In this document: positions 53,401 to 62,246 of the stretch, piece by piece
How positions within the stretch are numbered: the first letter of the stretch is position 1
Layout of the letters: each line of letters starts with the position of its first letter
From: Eubacterium sp. AB3007
Lineage (GTDB): Bacteria > Bacillota > Clostridia > Peptostreptococcales > Anaerovoracaceae
DNA length: 64,000 nt
Direction of reading: 5' to 3'
NCBI RefSeq assembly: GCF_000688015.1
Contig: NZ_JIAD01000001.1
Location: 1,302,001-1,366,000, forward strand
The notes under the pieces: generated by a model
What the model was told of the DNA's origin: nothing
What the model saw: the letters and a program-made list of their open reading frames with translations, nothing else
Databases searched by the model: none
Position numbers and translations under genes: made by a program

Positions 53401-53871
53401 GTCCGCGTCCAGAGTGATGTCGTAGAACCTGGCCATGGAAAGCGAGGCGATGGTCTCTCCGCCCTTCTCCTTGCGCAAAGCCTTCAGCGCCTGCTCATAG
53501 TACCGCTTGTATGCCTTCCGTTCCTTCGCCTGGTCGCTGTCCTCCTGGATCTCCTTCACGTTGAGGGCGGTCTGCGCGTCGAGTTCTGCGTTCTCGATCC
53601 TGACCGCGTACCCCTCACCCTCATAGGCCAGGGAGTCAACGGTCTCCGGATCGCCCTTCTCTTCCTCCTGAAGTTCCTCCTGGGGGACATCTATACCGCC
53701 CTGCTCTACAGCCTTGTCTGGAGTGAGCGTCTTGGCAGGAAGAGAAAGCATGAAAGATATGCCAAGAAGGACTGCAATCGACAGTATCATCGTCAGCCCT
53801 CGATTATGGTCTATGGTCGCAAGTGCCTTCCTTACTTGCTGACTTTTCCATCTAATCTTTCTGTTACTCAA
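47425..53871 (-). CDS. Giant LPXTG surface adhesin with fibro-slime and Cna-B/SpaA domains
   Basis: About 2,148 residues. The best start is TTG at 53869-53871, six bases after AAAGGA; the frame also allows TTG at 53877. A long-type signal/anchor helix (about 28-48, LTMILSIAVLLGISFMLSLP) precedes a roughly 190-residue module shared with the other giant protein (VDSLAYEGEGY, IENAELDAQTALNVKEIQED). A related second module follows. A fibro-slime/PA14-like domain surrounds FEFTGDDDFWLYVDDELVID (about 1110). Repeated Cna-B/SpaA beta domains start near 1230, 1395, 1590, 1745, 1865 and 1995. The sorting signal is LPSTGG (about 2114), a hydrophobic helix and RRRRTI. It is an adhesin or wall filament by architecture; the ligand is unknown. 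Confidence 0.9.
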   Translation of the reverse strand: MSNRKIRWKSQQVRKALATIDHNRGLTMILSIAVLLGISFMLSLPAKTLTPDKAVEQGGIDVPQEELQEEEKGDPETVDSLAYEGEGYAVRIENAELDAQTALNVKEIQEDSDQAKERKAYKRYYEQALKALRKEKGGETIASLSMARFYDITLDADGKEIQPERAVDVTIAYDKALALEDQKNVRIIHFREDPETGEVSPEVLDRKDVVLALNKKGKLEEAGFQAESFSVYAVVYAESQISAPVKTADGKDYVITVTYDTSTKIPEDARLIAKEVQKGDDGYKAYVEDTADTIGSQVEDLSYIRLFDIKIVDKDDPNVKYQPAEGTAVDVRIELADKETGKKAEKNTKVVHFADGAEAGEVIDTLDVEGNEIHFQAKGFSAYAIVEGPEAVPMGWKTVGSVSELISMGSQGLYIGHPDGYYYMNSITADSKRTGITKTKPAQTYPADKAAKYYFEQVPGTTDKVYAYCYAADGTTKQYVYNGGNNSLSFAAEESEKTAFTVTQNNNGTFKLSNGSWYWNMQSGASGIRFCSWNNSNDTNNNVNFWYYTEVTSDPYALDNTSYGLMFWDESLYGKAMMASSKTENALDAKALMVLATEDNKKHLFVPNDSDISMWTFHWEHDDYYYLTVTVDGATKYLKIDPSGLSLADSKSEASLVQVVPGTGVHAGQICLKSGDATLTYSGTTASGFTTGGSSGTEWLDLVELSELTSDYYKTYSASKVSVSDKNIKTGSKVIVYTRAWNEETLKYEYYAIDHDGTLVRVYEKGDSIEWAGNVINTMLWQFTDYPDDNGDPSYYYELYNEYAQKYLAPQLTGGQIVADDPIGINMNGRRYGHYYSDILAWDKASYSYTGLKVENGQIVSCPKSEAMDFYFAVMEEVPVDDALTTVKTVDHTQYGITMKLVDFNSTVTRVDNTPTTTEQHAVMGTSVFTQWNEQRGLLSTNLGADGYPIASKTDKSLGDLFQGAKEVNHLFIESTYNASGYFEYDSAQNFASLNGAAGGNYTSGFDHNFTVYKEIGSYDDSNKNTLKHGQFLPFNNIEAGRFASVNRQNLYSTTGDLLPNSDPRKYENLYLVNDPAKADLYFGVELEAGFTQPPGGLDDWGHDIIFEFTGDDDFWLYVDDELVIDLGGVHSALPGSVNFSTGDVIVNNQHTTLLDIFRENYKERNSIQSDDDERLIEYLKKHFDYNEQTGEFSKIFKDYSTHKMKIFYMERGGGASNLHMRFNLASVKPGTVELSKELSGVDGSESPLAEFAYQIKYKKNGQEYLLKNAMQGTADQEDYVFYKNTDNPVKFEPSRKIGGVDYDNVFILKPGETVTVNFPTFGPENEEIDSYSIVECGVNTEVYDSVAANGTVLEGTAVTGAPHRKDFGIGYQSTEDRPRAGFVNTVNPEAIRTLTFRKKLFDADGETPITDDPTAFDFRLYFGTESDTELSGVNMYTYHVRDKEGDYCSWDAGAQKFIKIGSGIKDYTQLSDEQKKAASFSTSMNGSISMIPVDYTVEVREILAGTKYMVQERPSEIPDGYSFQKYVYYDDYDLTGSNDKPETAVYSGEDADAVATAGAPDSQDHNGTIYNEIAAGKDPHVDICNLKGYGLRVNKVWTDADYMDGRATTYFAVYTKKQNPGSEHGQGIGLLDLVPGSLRALPYGTTTLYWYWLRLPVGGVSFNDYVIREVEIKHGNPEYDEEGVVTNVSDLTFQPIREGETLTLDGRQKGETEHADFTYSVHYTQGTISAGSNVRVDTTTNDRPGIILKKQDFHGRALAGATFLLTEESSNTPIGTFTSDSDGYLTTAFLSENKNYTLTEMTTPQGYHGLEQAMTIQVTGDQSDQEAGNNGSTVTVSGPDSEYYSLTQGSGTTPATLIIKNRPYILQAKKQDGDTKVPLSMVHFELHKQVTVGGVTIFDNAVMTGYEDLVTDEDGTIPLIDNTLPAGTYQLREKTPRAGYQTLPGYIEFTISKTGAISLLPQGSSADWVSLTKTTDPEEEGTLAYTLIINNYIDASVTVRKVDENNQNLLGSKFQLCKHGTSWEVVEAYREIDLTSGNQRTLEKLSTGTYRLEETQAPDGYVVLKKYTYFNIAQNGTVTLTDESGTGTNSNENASLSNSGNIITIRNTPGASLPSTGGPGAIRLYLLGILLIGTMGGALLLRRRRTI

Positions 53872-53968
53872 ACTCAATCCTTTCCAAGTATGATGCTACG
53901 TCCAAATGGCTTTTGTCCTATAGTTATACTTTATTTATTTTACCATTTTTTTGCCATTTCTACAAGAA

Positions 53969-53997
53969 ATAATAAACGAGATAGTACACAAGTACAA
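53969..53997 (-). promoter_or_regulatory. Candidate promoter of the giant fibro-slime gene
   Basis: Minus-strand TTGTAC and TATTAT with a 17-bp spacer, about 100 bp before the start. The gap 53872-54252 also holds, on the minus strand upstream of this point, an inverted repeat AGCCTGC / GCAGGCT and CCACCGGTGG. No gene is seen there. Confidence 0.35.
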
Positions 53998-54189
53998 TTC
54001 TGTCATTCCCCGATGCGGCATCTCGCTGCCCATGACATGGCATAGAACCGCTCTTGCTGTTGACACAGTTCCCCTTGGGGGGGTAGCCTGCCCTACTATT
54101 TCTATTTCAACTATTCTGCAGGCTATTGGCAATTTAGGGCAAAGTTGTTATCTCGTATCTCCACCGGTGGTTTTTTCACAATGCTATGC

Positions 54190-54195
54190 TATAAT
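54190..54195 (+). promoter_or_regulatory. -10 box upstream of the 214-residue lipoprotein
   Basis: Perfect TATAAT, 58 bp before the ATG at 54253. No convincing -35 at the right distance. Confidence 0.4.
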
Positions 54196-54252
54196 GGAGG
54201 TACAGGATGAGGAGCAATAAGATATAGTTTTTTGGTTGAAAAGGAGTTTCGT

Positions 54253-54897
54253 ATGAAGAAAAGAATAGCTTTGTTTCTGGTGCTTTGTGTGATCGCAATG
54301 TTCGGTTTGGAGGGATGCGGCGCATCGGCTCCCACCCCCACTGAGACGGCGAATACCTTTCTGACCGGGATCCAGAAGGGGGATGATGATGCCATCAACT
54401 CAGTGTACGAACCAGGCGACTTCAACATTAGCGAAGCGTTCAATGCGATTGGCGATTCCACCGAGACACTGAACGAGGACGAGGAAATGCTGAAGTCCCT
54501 CCTGGCGAAGATCCCGGAGTTCGAGTATGAGGTAAGCGATGAGCAAATCAAAGATAAGACAGCTACGGTGACTGTCAAGATCACCACCTATCCCATCGGC
54601 GAGGCCATGAAAGATTTCATGACCGATTACATCAGCAAGGCTTTCGAGATGGCCTTCAGCGATCCCTCCGACAAGGAGATGGAGAAGCTGGCTACCTCCC
54701 TCTTAAAGAAGAAAATCGACGGCCTGAAGGAGAAGACCTACACCAAGACAGCCACCCTCACCATGACGCAGAAAGACGGCGTCTGGAAGATCGACAAAAT
54801 CGAGGAAGACAGCGACTTCGCTGACGCTCTTCTTGGCGGAATGATGAGTTCCATTAAAGACCTGGATGGCCTTTTCTCTGACAACGGCGGACAATAG
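54253..54897 (+). CDS. Putative lipoprotein (DUF5105/DUF4878-like)
   Basis: 214 residues from the ATG at 54253 (AAGGAG upstream). The lipobox is GLEGC with Cys22 after MKKRIALFLVLCVIAMFGLE. The mature protein looks like the NTF2-like lipoproteins of Clostridia: an initial helix (PTETANTFLTGIQKGDDDAI), a middle strand block (FEYEVSDEQIKDKTATVTVK) and a closing strand pair ending DGVWKIDKIEED. Function unknown. It lies on the opposite strand between the two giant surface genes, like an inserted single gene. Confidence 0.8.
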   Translation: MKKRIALFLVLCVIAMFGLEGCGASAPTPTETANTFLTGIQKGDDDAINSVYEPGDFNISEAFNAIGDSTETLNEDEEMLKSLLAKIPEFEYEVSDEQIKDKTATVTVKITTYPIGEAMKDFMTDYISKAFEMAFSDPSDKEMEKLATSLLKKKIDGLKEKTYTKTATLTMTQKDGVWKIDKIEEDSDFADALLGGMMSSIKDLDGLFSDNGGQ

Positions 54898-55080
54898 AAT
54901 TGCCTCTACGGTGGGCCTCCAACGATGGAGGCAGAGTCCGAAAAGCCAGTACTGACTTCTCAAACCTGCTGCTTCCCGTAGTTTTATCGTGGTCGGAACC
55001 TACTTCAAAAAATCGATAGGGTACTCATTGTGTAGTACCGAGTAATTTACCGCTTTCTATTCACTTTGCAGTTCTTGCCA

Positions 55081-55115
55081 AAAGCTGGCCTCATTTCTGA
55101 GACCAGCTTTCTTCT
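55081..55115. terminator. Terminator between the lipoprotein and the vWA adhesin genes
   Basis: Stem AAAGCTGG / CCAGCTTT with inner CTCA / TGAG, followed by CTTCT on the plus strand and TTGGC on the minus strand. Probably serves the convergent genes. A second hairpin GCCTCC-aacgat-GGAGGC lies nearer the lipoprotein stop. Confidence 0.65.
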
Positions 55116-55121
55116 GTGTCA

Positions 55122-58100
55122 TTAACTTGTCCTGCGCCTTCGCCTCAGCACCAGACCTGCGCCAGCCGTGCTGACCAGCAGTGTGCCGAACATGTAGAGC
55201 AGTGTGGTGCCCAGCCCGCCGGTGTGGGGAAGAGGTGTGCCGGGGGTGTTCGGGATGATGAATGATGCATCATTATCTGCGCCTTTTGCCGTATAGCGAA
55301 CGCCTTCGACCGTTCCGTCTGTGCTGCTGATCTCGCCTCTCTTAACTTCAAAAGCAACAGGCGTTTCGTTAGTAATAATATAGCCTATAGGAGGACTGAT
55401 CTCAACCAACTGATAGAAACCGGCTTTTAAGCCCGTGAGTGTGATACCATCGGCATCACCGGGGATTGTGAACTGACTTAAGTCATTCAACTGTGTTATT
55501 TCGGTCTTCGACGCTTTTTGCCACGTTCCATCCGATGTCTTTTTATATTGAAGTTCAAATATGGCTCCGGACAGATAATTAGCGCTGTTCTCCGTATCAT
55601 CAGTCTTCAAAAGAGTGACCGGAATAGACATCTCCGTGTTTGTTATATCCGTTGTTGTAGTCACCACTCCATCCTGTCCTGTCACCGGATCACCTGTCGC
55701 AGCTTCGACCTGGTATTCATCCGTTTTTCCATCTGTCACAGTCTGTCCGTTTACTTGTATCTCTTCGATGTCGTAAGAGTAGACACGGAAGATTTCTTTC
55801 CCGCCTTCATTTACTCTTTGATACGTAGGCATGTCTTTAAGGACTGCAGACCACGAACCAGTCGTCCAATCAATTTCCGCAGGTGTGACACTACTGCTGC
55901 TATTCTCGGTATCCAGTACCGGTGGCTGCCCTTTTTTCATAGTGTAAACCAACGTCTCTGAAGTAGTATGCTCATTGATCAAAGCGTCACGCATTGCTGC
56001 CACAGATTCGTAGTAAGTCGCTTCTGTATTATTATGGGTAACAGCAAACCTCATATTGAACTGACCTTGCCCGGTAGGATCTCCCGAAATCCAATCCACC
56101 TCTTCTTTCCAAGGCTGTAGCCTGTATTCTACAGGTTTCCCGGCCCCTACATTACGAGCAGTGTATGTGACCGGATTATCTGTCGGATTTGAACCACCGG
56201 TGCTTGCTCCGCCAGTATTCGGCACAGTATTACTGAAGGTAACCGGTGTCCCGGAATCAGAGTACATCGAAACACTGCTATACTGATACACTCGTCTCCA
56301 GGCTTTCCCCGTTCCTCCTCTCTGCATTGTGAATGCAACGTTACTGCCTTCCGGCACATAAAATGTTTTGCTCAGAGCGTTGAGAGTGCTATCTCCGTCA
56401 TACAGTTGCAACATTACAGGTACATACGCCTCTTCAGACTTCACGCTGATTTTGATCTTGATTTCGTCATCATCAGAAACTTCACGACCTGCGAGATTCT
56501 CCCATGTCTTATTTACCGCCAGATTCTCTTTAACGTCGAAAACAGAGGGTGCCGGTGAATAAGTCTCGTTATAATAGTTTTTCAGCTCCACTGTGCTAGT
56601 CTGACCCTGCAACAGCTCAGCACTTCCTGTAGAAGTACTCATCTGGCTATTCCAATTGAATATTCCGATATCCATGTCACCGCCATCTGTCTTTTCAGTA
56701 ACGGTGTATGTATCTATTGGAAGATCACTGATCGTCAGGGATTGACCTGCGGAAACCGTAAACCAAACCGGAGACGTCCCGAAGGCCTTTGTATTTGTAT
56801 TCTGCAGGTACTTGCCGGCACTGTTCCGTATCGAAACTTTGTACTCCTTGTTTAAAGCCGTGGTATCCGTCGTATCCTCGAGATCGCCCAATAATTCCTT
56901 GGTGACCACCAGGTTACCCCGAATGACTTTATTCGTGAACGTCACATCGTTATTCGTATTTGCAACGATGGTTCCTTCGATGGAAGAATCGTTCAAACTA
57001 ACAGTCGTATTATCTGGCTTATTTGACTCAATCTGGAACAGCTGATATCCTGTGGTTTTCTTTTCCTTAATTGTATATGTTGTCCCATGTGGAACGTTCG
57101 CAATACTCAAGGTCTCATTTTGTGAGATCTTCATTTCAGCCCAGGCATTCTTCTCATCCGTGGCTTCGGTTCGATTACCCTTGATCGTAACGATCCGATC
57201 CCCTGAACCATCGTTAAACTTAAGTGTCTGACCGATAACATTATTCGGATCGAAGGTTCCACCTGGCGTAAATGCCCCTGTAGTAGAGTCGACAGTCCCT
57301 ACAACTGCATCATAAGGGTTTTCCAACCCGCCGCTTTCAGTGCATATCTTCAGATTGTTGTTGTCATCCACATATGCCTGATAGTAATTGAAGGAATCAT
57401 CATGATAGAACAGGCTGTTCACACCATACCAAGGAATATGATCGCCCTCAAATACATCCTCGCTGTTCTTCAGATCGATACGATAGCCGAATTTGGTTTG
57501 GTCTTCGGCGAGCCTTTCATCGTCTTCATCGACTACGATCTTTTTCAGATTGATATAGCCGCGAAGTGTATTCTGGACCTTCAGAGAATTGATGCCGTTT
57601 TCTTCATCGGTAATCTCCTCGATGCCGGTAATGATTCCCTGGGGGTGATCTGAATCCGGCTCAGAGCGAATGAAGGTCACGCTCTGGAGCTTGCCGTCCA
57701 CCAGCATCGGATGGAAAACCGGCGACTCAAAATCAAACTCATACCCCATCTTCGGGGATTCCTCCAGGGTATAATCGTGACCGTCTTCCAGAATATAATA
57801 GGTCACAGTCTGACCATCAGCATCTGTATAATCAAAATGCTTCGGATATGCGTTCGTATCCAGGCCAAGCGCATTCATTCGCTCTGTGCTGAGCATCAGG
57901 CCTGTTGCGATGGAGAAGTCCTTGACCCAGCTTTTACCGATCGGATGGTCTTTTCCGCCGTAAGGCACCGTTGTCCAGGGCTCATCCGCCCAGACATAGT
58001 CGTTGGTTTCAGGATCCCATTCTGTCTCCCAGCCCAGGGTCACAGATGTGTATTCTTCGGTTTTTCCATCTATATGAACACCGAACCGTATGGAATAGGG

Positions 58101-61100
58101 GATCCAATTTCCGTCTTTGTCCTTATTCCCATACAGAAGCTCAGCAAGGATCTTTGGATCTCTGTCGACGTTCCACTTTTTTTCAATCTTTGACAGGGAA
58201 GCTTCCAGCGGCATAGGATCGGGCTGCACCGGGTGGGTCTCATACTGACCGCTGTAAGCGGACTGTTCTCCGGATGTTCCTGTGCGCTCGCTGCCGACGT
58301 AATAGGTGACATCCTGCTTTGTATTGGTCAGCGCAGCATACTTTTTGGTATGCGGGTTGTATACAATATTCGGATACTTCGCTACACCATTCTTATAATA
58401 CTTGACTGTAGTACCATCAGCCTCATAGACTGCTTCCTGCGTACCGGTATTCCATTGCATCTTCCCGTTGTTCAGGTCGGCAACGTAGTCGTAGGCTTCC
58501 TGATCAGGCCATACAACAAAACTGATTTTATAATTTGCATTGTCTTCCAGGAACCCGAGAGGAGACAAATCCCAGTTCAGGTCACCTTCTTTTGTCGTAT
58601 TATTAATCTCGAGCGTTGCGATCGGCATGGTATACGTAATCGCATCGGATCCGGTGCCGACCGTACACTGGTACACATTTGCTTTCGCATTTTTATCGAC
58701 AACAATATTCTCGCCGGATCCGGAGATCTTCGTATATGTAATCTCTGTCGGCTGATCCACTGAAACTACAGTATAGGGTTCACTGCTTCCGATTTTGAAT
58801 GTGGCTTTTCCCGTCGAATCCACAACTACTGTATACGGCGTTCCACTGCCGCCGGTCTTTGAATATGTGATGCTGCCAAGGGGACCGGAAATGTGCGACA
58901 GTGCTGTGGATGTCGTGTCCAGAGCAATGCCATCGTTGTAATTGACACCGACATCTGCCAGGTTCTCGCTCATAAAGCCGAAAACCTTTGACAGATTCTT
59001 CTTCAATTCTTCTCCGTCAGATGCAAAGTAAGCATGCGTTCCTCTTACCTCGTCATTGTAGGCATAGTCTACAAGTTCTCCAAGATAGTCGTTATTTTGG
59101 TCATCCGAATCCCCATATGAGAAGATGCCGAATAGATCCATTCCCTGATTCACCACACCGCGGGCTTCATCTCTGGATGCCAGATAGCATGCCTGACCGC
59201 TCAGGAAATAGTCTCCATTTGTAATATCGCTTCTGAGCCAGTACTGGGACGGCGCACCGTCTGTCATCAGCAGCACATAGGTCGGATCGCTGTCGGCAGA
59301 GGCCTTGAGTGTTTCTGCCTGCGCCAGTGCCTGCGACCAGTTTGTTCCTTGAGGGCAGTCCAGATTTTTCAGCGTATCGAAAAAAGTTCCGGCATTATTT
59401 GTCCAATCCGATCCGCCAAACGTGCGTTTTGTTGCAACATAGTTAAAATCAACCAGCGCAAGCTGGATAGTATCCGGTTTTTCTGTCGTGTTGTACTGCT
59501 GACAGAAATCAGACAGGAAAGTATTCAATGCCCTTGTCGCCTGATAAAACCTGCTCTTGGAATTCGTCTTGTAATCGTTGAGCTTTGTATTAGGATTGTC
59601 GACGCTTCTCGTCATACTGCTTGACGTATCAAACAGGACAATAATATTGATACCGTTGCTCTCTTCATGGCTCTTCGCGTGGGTCGTAACGCCAAGTTCC
59701 ATGGTATACGTGCCGTCATTGTTAGGCGTCAGGGTTTTGGATTTGCCGACTTCTTCAAGGTTTCCGCCGGATGATCCCCCCTGCCCGCCACCGGAGCTGC
59801 TTGAAGGATCAGGGCTGTAGACCAGATAATAATCCAGCGGATTGGAATCATTATCGGCAACTCTTCCCGGATTTGATGGATTTCCGCTGTTAGAATCCCA
59901 GTCCCGTGCCTCATATCCCACATCAAACCAGGCCCATTTTGCCTTATCTGTGCTAGTATAATACAGTTTGTATTGCAGCGTACCGTTGTTCCATCTAAGT
60001 TCATTTCCAATAATAGTATGCGGATGATCATCTCTATTAGTAGACGTCATATTGGCAATTGTACTCTTATGCGTATTCGACAGAGTATTGCCGTTGACCT
60101 TGAACTGGTTCAGGTCGATCACACCGTCGCTGCCAACCACCACTTTAGAAGGATCGACTTTGAAATTGCCATCGGCATACGCAACGGGAGTACCGTCAGC
60201 ATAGGTTACTTCCCCGGCAGCAAATGGCGTTCCATCTTCCTTCACAAAATGAAGGGTGACAGGGAAGACCTCTTCCACCTCGTAGAAATCAAACCACTCG
60301 CCGGGATTGCCCATCCGGTTATCTTTGTATGTACCGTATCCATTGGCTGTCGAATTGTAAACACAGTTCACTGCTGTATTGCGTCCCAAGTTGTCGGTAT
60401 CTTCTAAATGAATGCGAATACGGTTGTTACTGTCCCTCTGAACAACTAACGCCTGTGGATTAGAGGTCACAAAAAGACCCGAGGAGTTAATGTTCAGATA
60501 TTCATTCTCAGACGCACTAATATAGTATTGGTCATTCGTTCCCTCGACCTTTTGGAATGTCCATTCCGTCAAAGAACCGCTGGTAGTATCTATCTTTCCA
60601 TCAGTGATCGTGACTTCAATCGCGTTAAGCCTGCCATAGGTCGTATGGGCACTGCTCTGAAGCGCGTTATGAAGCCATATGTTATTATAGCCGTTATTAT
60701 AGCCGTTGTTATTGACCAATGCTCCTGTCTTTCCGTCGAGATCAGTTATTTTCGTCGCAGTATAAGAGGCATCCGTCACCTTCACTTCCCATTTTGCCCC
60801 GTCCTTCATGGTCACGGTCAGGGTCTCGTCGGTCGTAAACGGCTTCAGCGCGATCAGGGCCCAGTCCCCGGCCTTGGCCTTCTGGACGTCGATCTCTGCG
60901 ATCTGCGCCTTGGTCAGGTCAGCGGAATACTCGCACTCCAAACCCAGGGCCTCCTTCAGAGCCCCTACGGTGGTGTCTTCCTCCACCTTGCTGACGCTGA
61001 CAAGCTCAGGCTTGGAGAACTCGATCTTCTCGATCTGGTCCAGCAGCTGCTGCACCTCGTCCGCGTCCGTGGCTTTGTCGTCCTTCACGATGCCAAGCGC

Positions 61101-61982
61101 CTTCACCAAATCCCGGAAGGAGACGAATCCGCCCCCCGGAATGCTGTACTGGAACTTCTCGCCGTCCACATCCCAGTGGAAATCCACCGTATACACCACG
61201 GCATATACGCTGAAACTCTCCGCCTGAAACGCGGCTTTCTTCAACTTTCCATTCTTGTTCAGATCAAGCGCCACGTCCTTGCGATCCAGGACTTCCGGCG
61301 TCACTTCGCCGGTCTCGGGATCTTCGCGGAAGTGGATGACCCGGAGGTTTTTCTGATCCTCCAGTGCCAGCGCTTTGTCGTAGGCGATGGTCACGTCCAC
61401 GGCCTGATCCGGCTGGATCTCCTGACCGTCCGCATCCAGTGTAATGTCATAAAATTTTGCAACAGAAAGACCGGCAATATCCTTGCCGCCCTTCTCTTTC
61501 TGTACAGCCTCAAGCGCATCCTTGTAGTAGCGCTTGTAGGCCTTGCGCTCCTTGGACTTGTCGCTGTCCTCCCGGATCTCCTTCACATTCAGGGAAGTAT
61601 CAGCCGCCAGATCGGCATTCTCGATCCGGACGACATAGCCCTCACCTTCATAGGCCAGGGAGTCAACAGTCTCTTCCTTCTCTTCCTTCTCTTCCTTCTC
61701 TTCCTTCTCTTTCTTCTCTTTCTTGGACAAAGCTTTGTGCTCGGATTCGTCGTCCGCAGCATCGCCCTCTTCCGCAATCTGGAGTTCCTCCTGAGGCACA
61801 TCAACACCGCCCTGCTCGTTTGCTTGGTCAGCGGTGAGAGTGCTGGCTGGCAGGATGAGAGTATACGATATGACAAGAAGAACTGCCACTGCCAACAATA
61901 TCGTCAGCCCTCTCTTGTAATGCACCGTAGAAAATGCTTTCTTCCATGGACGGCTACTCCATCTGCTATCATTGTATTTCAT
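55122..61982 (-). CDS. Giant LPXTG surface protein with vWA domain (pilus-tip-adhesin-like)
   Basis: 2,286 residues from the ATG at 61980-61982. A membrane/signal helix (about 26-48, LTILLAVAVLLVISYTLILP) is followed by a charged Lys/Glu repeat tract (KKEKKEKEEKEEKEE) and the module shared with the neighbouring giant (VDSLAYEGEGY, SLNVKEIREDSD). A von Willebrand A domain begins near 775 with the MIDAS motif IIVLFDTSSSMT; DQ and TDGAP parts are also seen (LLMTDGAPSQYW). Cna-B-type domains fill the C-terminal half. The sorting signal is LPHTGG (about 2251), a helix and RRRRRTS. Large vWA plus Cna-B proteins are typical pilus-tip adhesins; binding of host tissue is inferred. Confidence 0.9.
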   Translation of the reverse strand: MKYNDSRWSSRPWKKAFSTVHYKRGLTILLAVAVLLVISYTLILPASTLTADQANEQGGVDVPQEELQIAEEGDAADDESEHKALSKKEKKEKEEKEEKEEKEETVDSLAYEGEGYVVRIENADLAADTSLNVKEIREDSDKSKERKAYKRYYKDALEAVQKEKGGKDIAGLSVAKFYDITLDADGQEIQPDQAVDVTIAYDKALALEDQKNLRVIHFREDPETGEVTPEVLDRKDVALDLNKNGKLKKAAFQAESFSVYAVVYTVDFHWDVDGEKFQYSIPGGGFVSFRDLVKALGIVKDDKATDADEVQQLLDQIEKIEFSKPELVSVSKVEEDTTVGALKEALGLECEYSADLTKAQIAEIDVQKAKAGDWALIALKPFTTDETLTVTMKDGAKWEVKVTDASYTATKITDLDGKTGALVNNNGYNNGYNNIWLHNALQSSAHTTYGRLNAIEVTITDGKIDTTSGSLTEWTFQKVEGTNDQYYISASENEYLNINSSGLFVTSNPQALVVQRDSNNRIRIHLEDTDNLGRNTAVNCVYNSTANGYGTYKDNRMGNPGEWFDFYEVEEVFPVTLHFVKEDGTPFAAGEVTYADGTPVAYADGNFKVDPSKVVVGSDGVIDLNQFKVNGNTLSNTHKSTIANMTSTNRDDHPHTIIGNELRWNNGTLQYKLYYTSTDKAKWAWFDVGYEARDWDSNSGNPSNPGRVADNDSNPLDYYLVYSPDPSSSSGGGQGGSSGGNLEEVGKSKTLTPNNDGTYTMELGVTTHAKSHEESNGINIIVLFDTSSSMTRSVDNPNTKLNDYKTNSKSRFYQATRALNTFLSDFCQQYNTTEKPDTIQLALVDFNYVATKRTFGGSDWTNNAGTFFDTLKNLDCPQGTNWSQALAQAETLKASADSDPTYVLLMTDGAPSQYWLRSDITNGDYFLSGQACYLASRDEARGVVNQGMDLFGIFSYGDSDDQNNDYLGELVDYAYNDEVRGTHAYFASDGEELKKNLSKVFGFMSENLADVGVNYNDGIALDTTSTALSHISGPLGSITYSKTGGSGTPYTVVVDSTGKATFKIGSSEPYTVVSVDQPTEITYTKISGSGENIVVDKNAKANVYQCTVGTGSDAITYTMPIATLEINNTTKEGDLNWDLSPLGFLEDNANYKISFVVWPDQEAYDYVADLNNGKMQWNTGTQEAVYEADGTTVKYYKNGVAKYPNIVYNPHTKKYAALTNTKQDVTYYVGSERTGTSGEQSAYSGQYETHPVQPDPMPLEASLSKIEKKWNVDRDPKILAELLYGNKDKDGNWIPYSIRFGVHIDGKTEEYTSVTLGWETEWDPETNDYVWADEPWTTVPYGGKDHPIGKSWVKDFSIATGLMLSTERMNALGLDTNAYPKHFDYTDADGQTVTYYILEDGHDYTLEESPKMGYEFDFESPVFHPMLVDGKLQSVTFIRSEPDSDHPQGIITGIEEITDEENGINSLKVQNTLRGYINLKKIVVDEDDERLAEDQTKFGYRIDLKNSEDVFEGDHIPWYGVNSLFYHDDSFNYYQAYVDDNNNLKICTESGGLENPYDAVVGTVDSTTGAFTPGGTFDPNNVIGQTLKFNDGSGDRIVTIKGNRTEATDEKNAWAEMKISQNETLSIANVPHGTTYTIKEKKTTGYQLFQIESNKPDNTTVSLNDSSIEGTIVANTNNDVTFTNKVIRGNLVVTKELLGDLEDTTDTTALNKEYKVSIRNSAGKYLQNTNTKAFGTSPVWFTVSAGQSLTISDLPIDTYTVTEKTDGGDMDIGIFNWNSQMSTSTGSAELLQGQTSTVELKNYYNETYSPAPSVFDVKENLAVNKTWENLAGREVSDDDEIKIKISVKSEEAYVPVMLQLYDGDSTLNALSKTFYVPEGSNVAFTMQRGGTGKAWRRVYQYSSVSMYSDSGTPVTFSNTVPNTGGASTGGSNPTDNPVTYTARNVGAGKPVEYRLQPWKEEVDWISGDPTGQGQFNMRFAVTHNNTEATYYESVAAMRDALINEHTTSETLVYTMKKGQPPVLDTENSSSSVTPAEIDWTTGSWSAVLKDMPTYQRVNEGGKEIFRVYSYDIEEIQVNGQTVTDGKTDEYQVEAATGDPVTGQDGVVTTTTDITNTEMSIPVTLLKTDDTENSANYLSGAIFELQYKKTSDGTWQKASKTEITQLNDLSQFTIPGDADGITLTGLKAGFYQLVEISPPIGYIITNETPVAFEVKRGEISSTDGTVEGVRYTAKGADNDASFIIPNTPGTPLPHTGGLGTTLLYMFGTLLVSTAGAGLVLRRRRRTS

Positions 61983-62246
61983 ACCAGGCCTCACTCGTTC
62001 TTTACTTGAAGTCTTTCCCTTACTGGTTAATCACAAATCCTGCTACAAAACTGTTTTCTTGTCACTCTTGTGACGGAGGCAGAGCTGGTAACCGTCTGCC
62101 TGGTCCCAACGTTTGAATGGAACTGCTATGCAGACAACCTTCCACCTCGTGGTTTATCGCGATTCGCATCCCCCTTCACATCTCTTTGTCTCGATCCCCT
62201 CACAGTTGATCTTTCTGTCTTCCCATAGCCAGAGAACTATACTTTC

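Noticed and set aside
61983..62246. Cyclic-di-GMP or other riboswitch in the leader of the vWA adhesin, and similarly 53872-54252
   Set aside because: Hairpins such as GGCAGA / TCTGCC and GTCAC / GTGAC are present, but the conserved cores of known riboswitch classes were not found.
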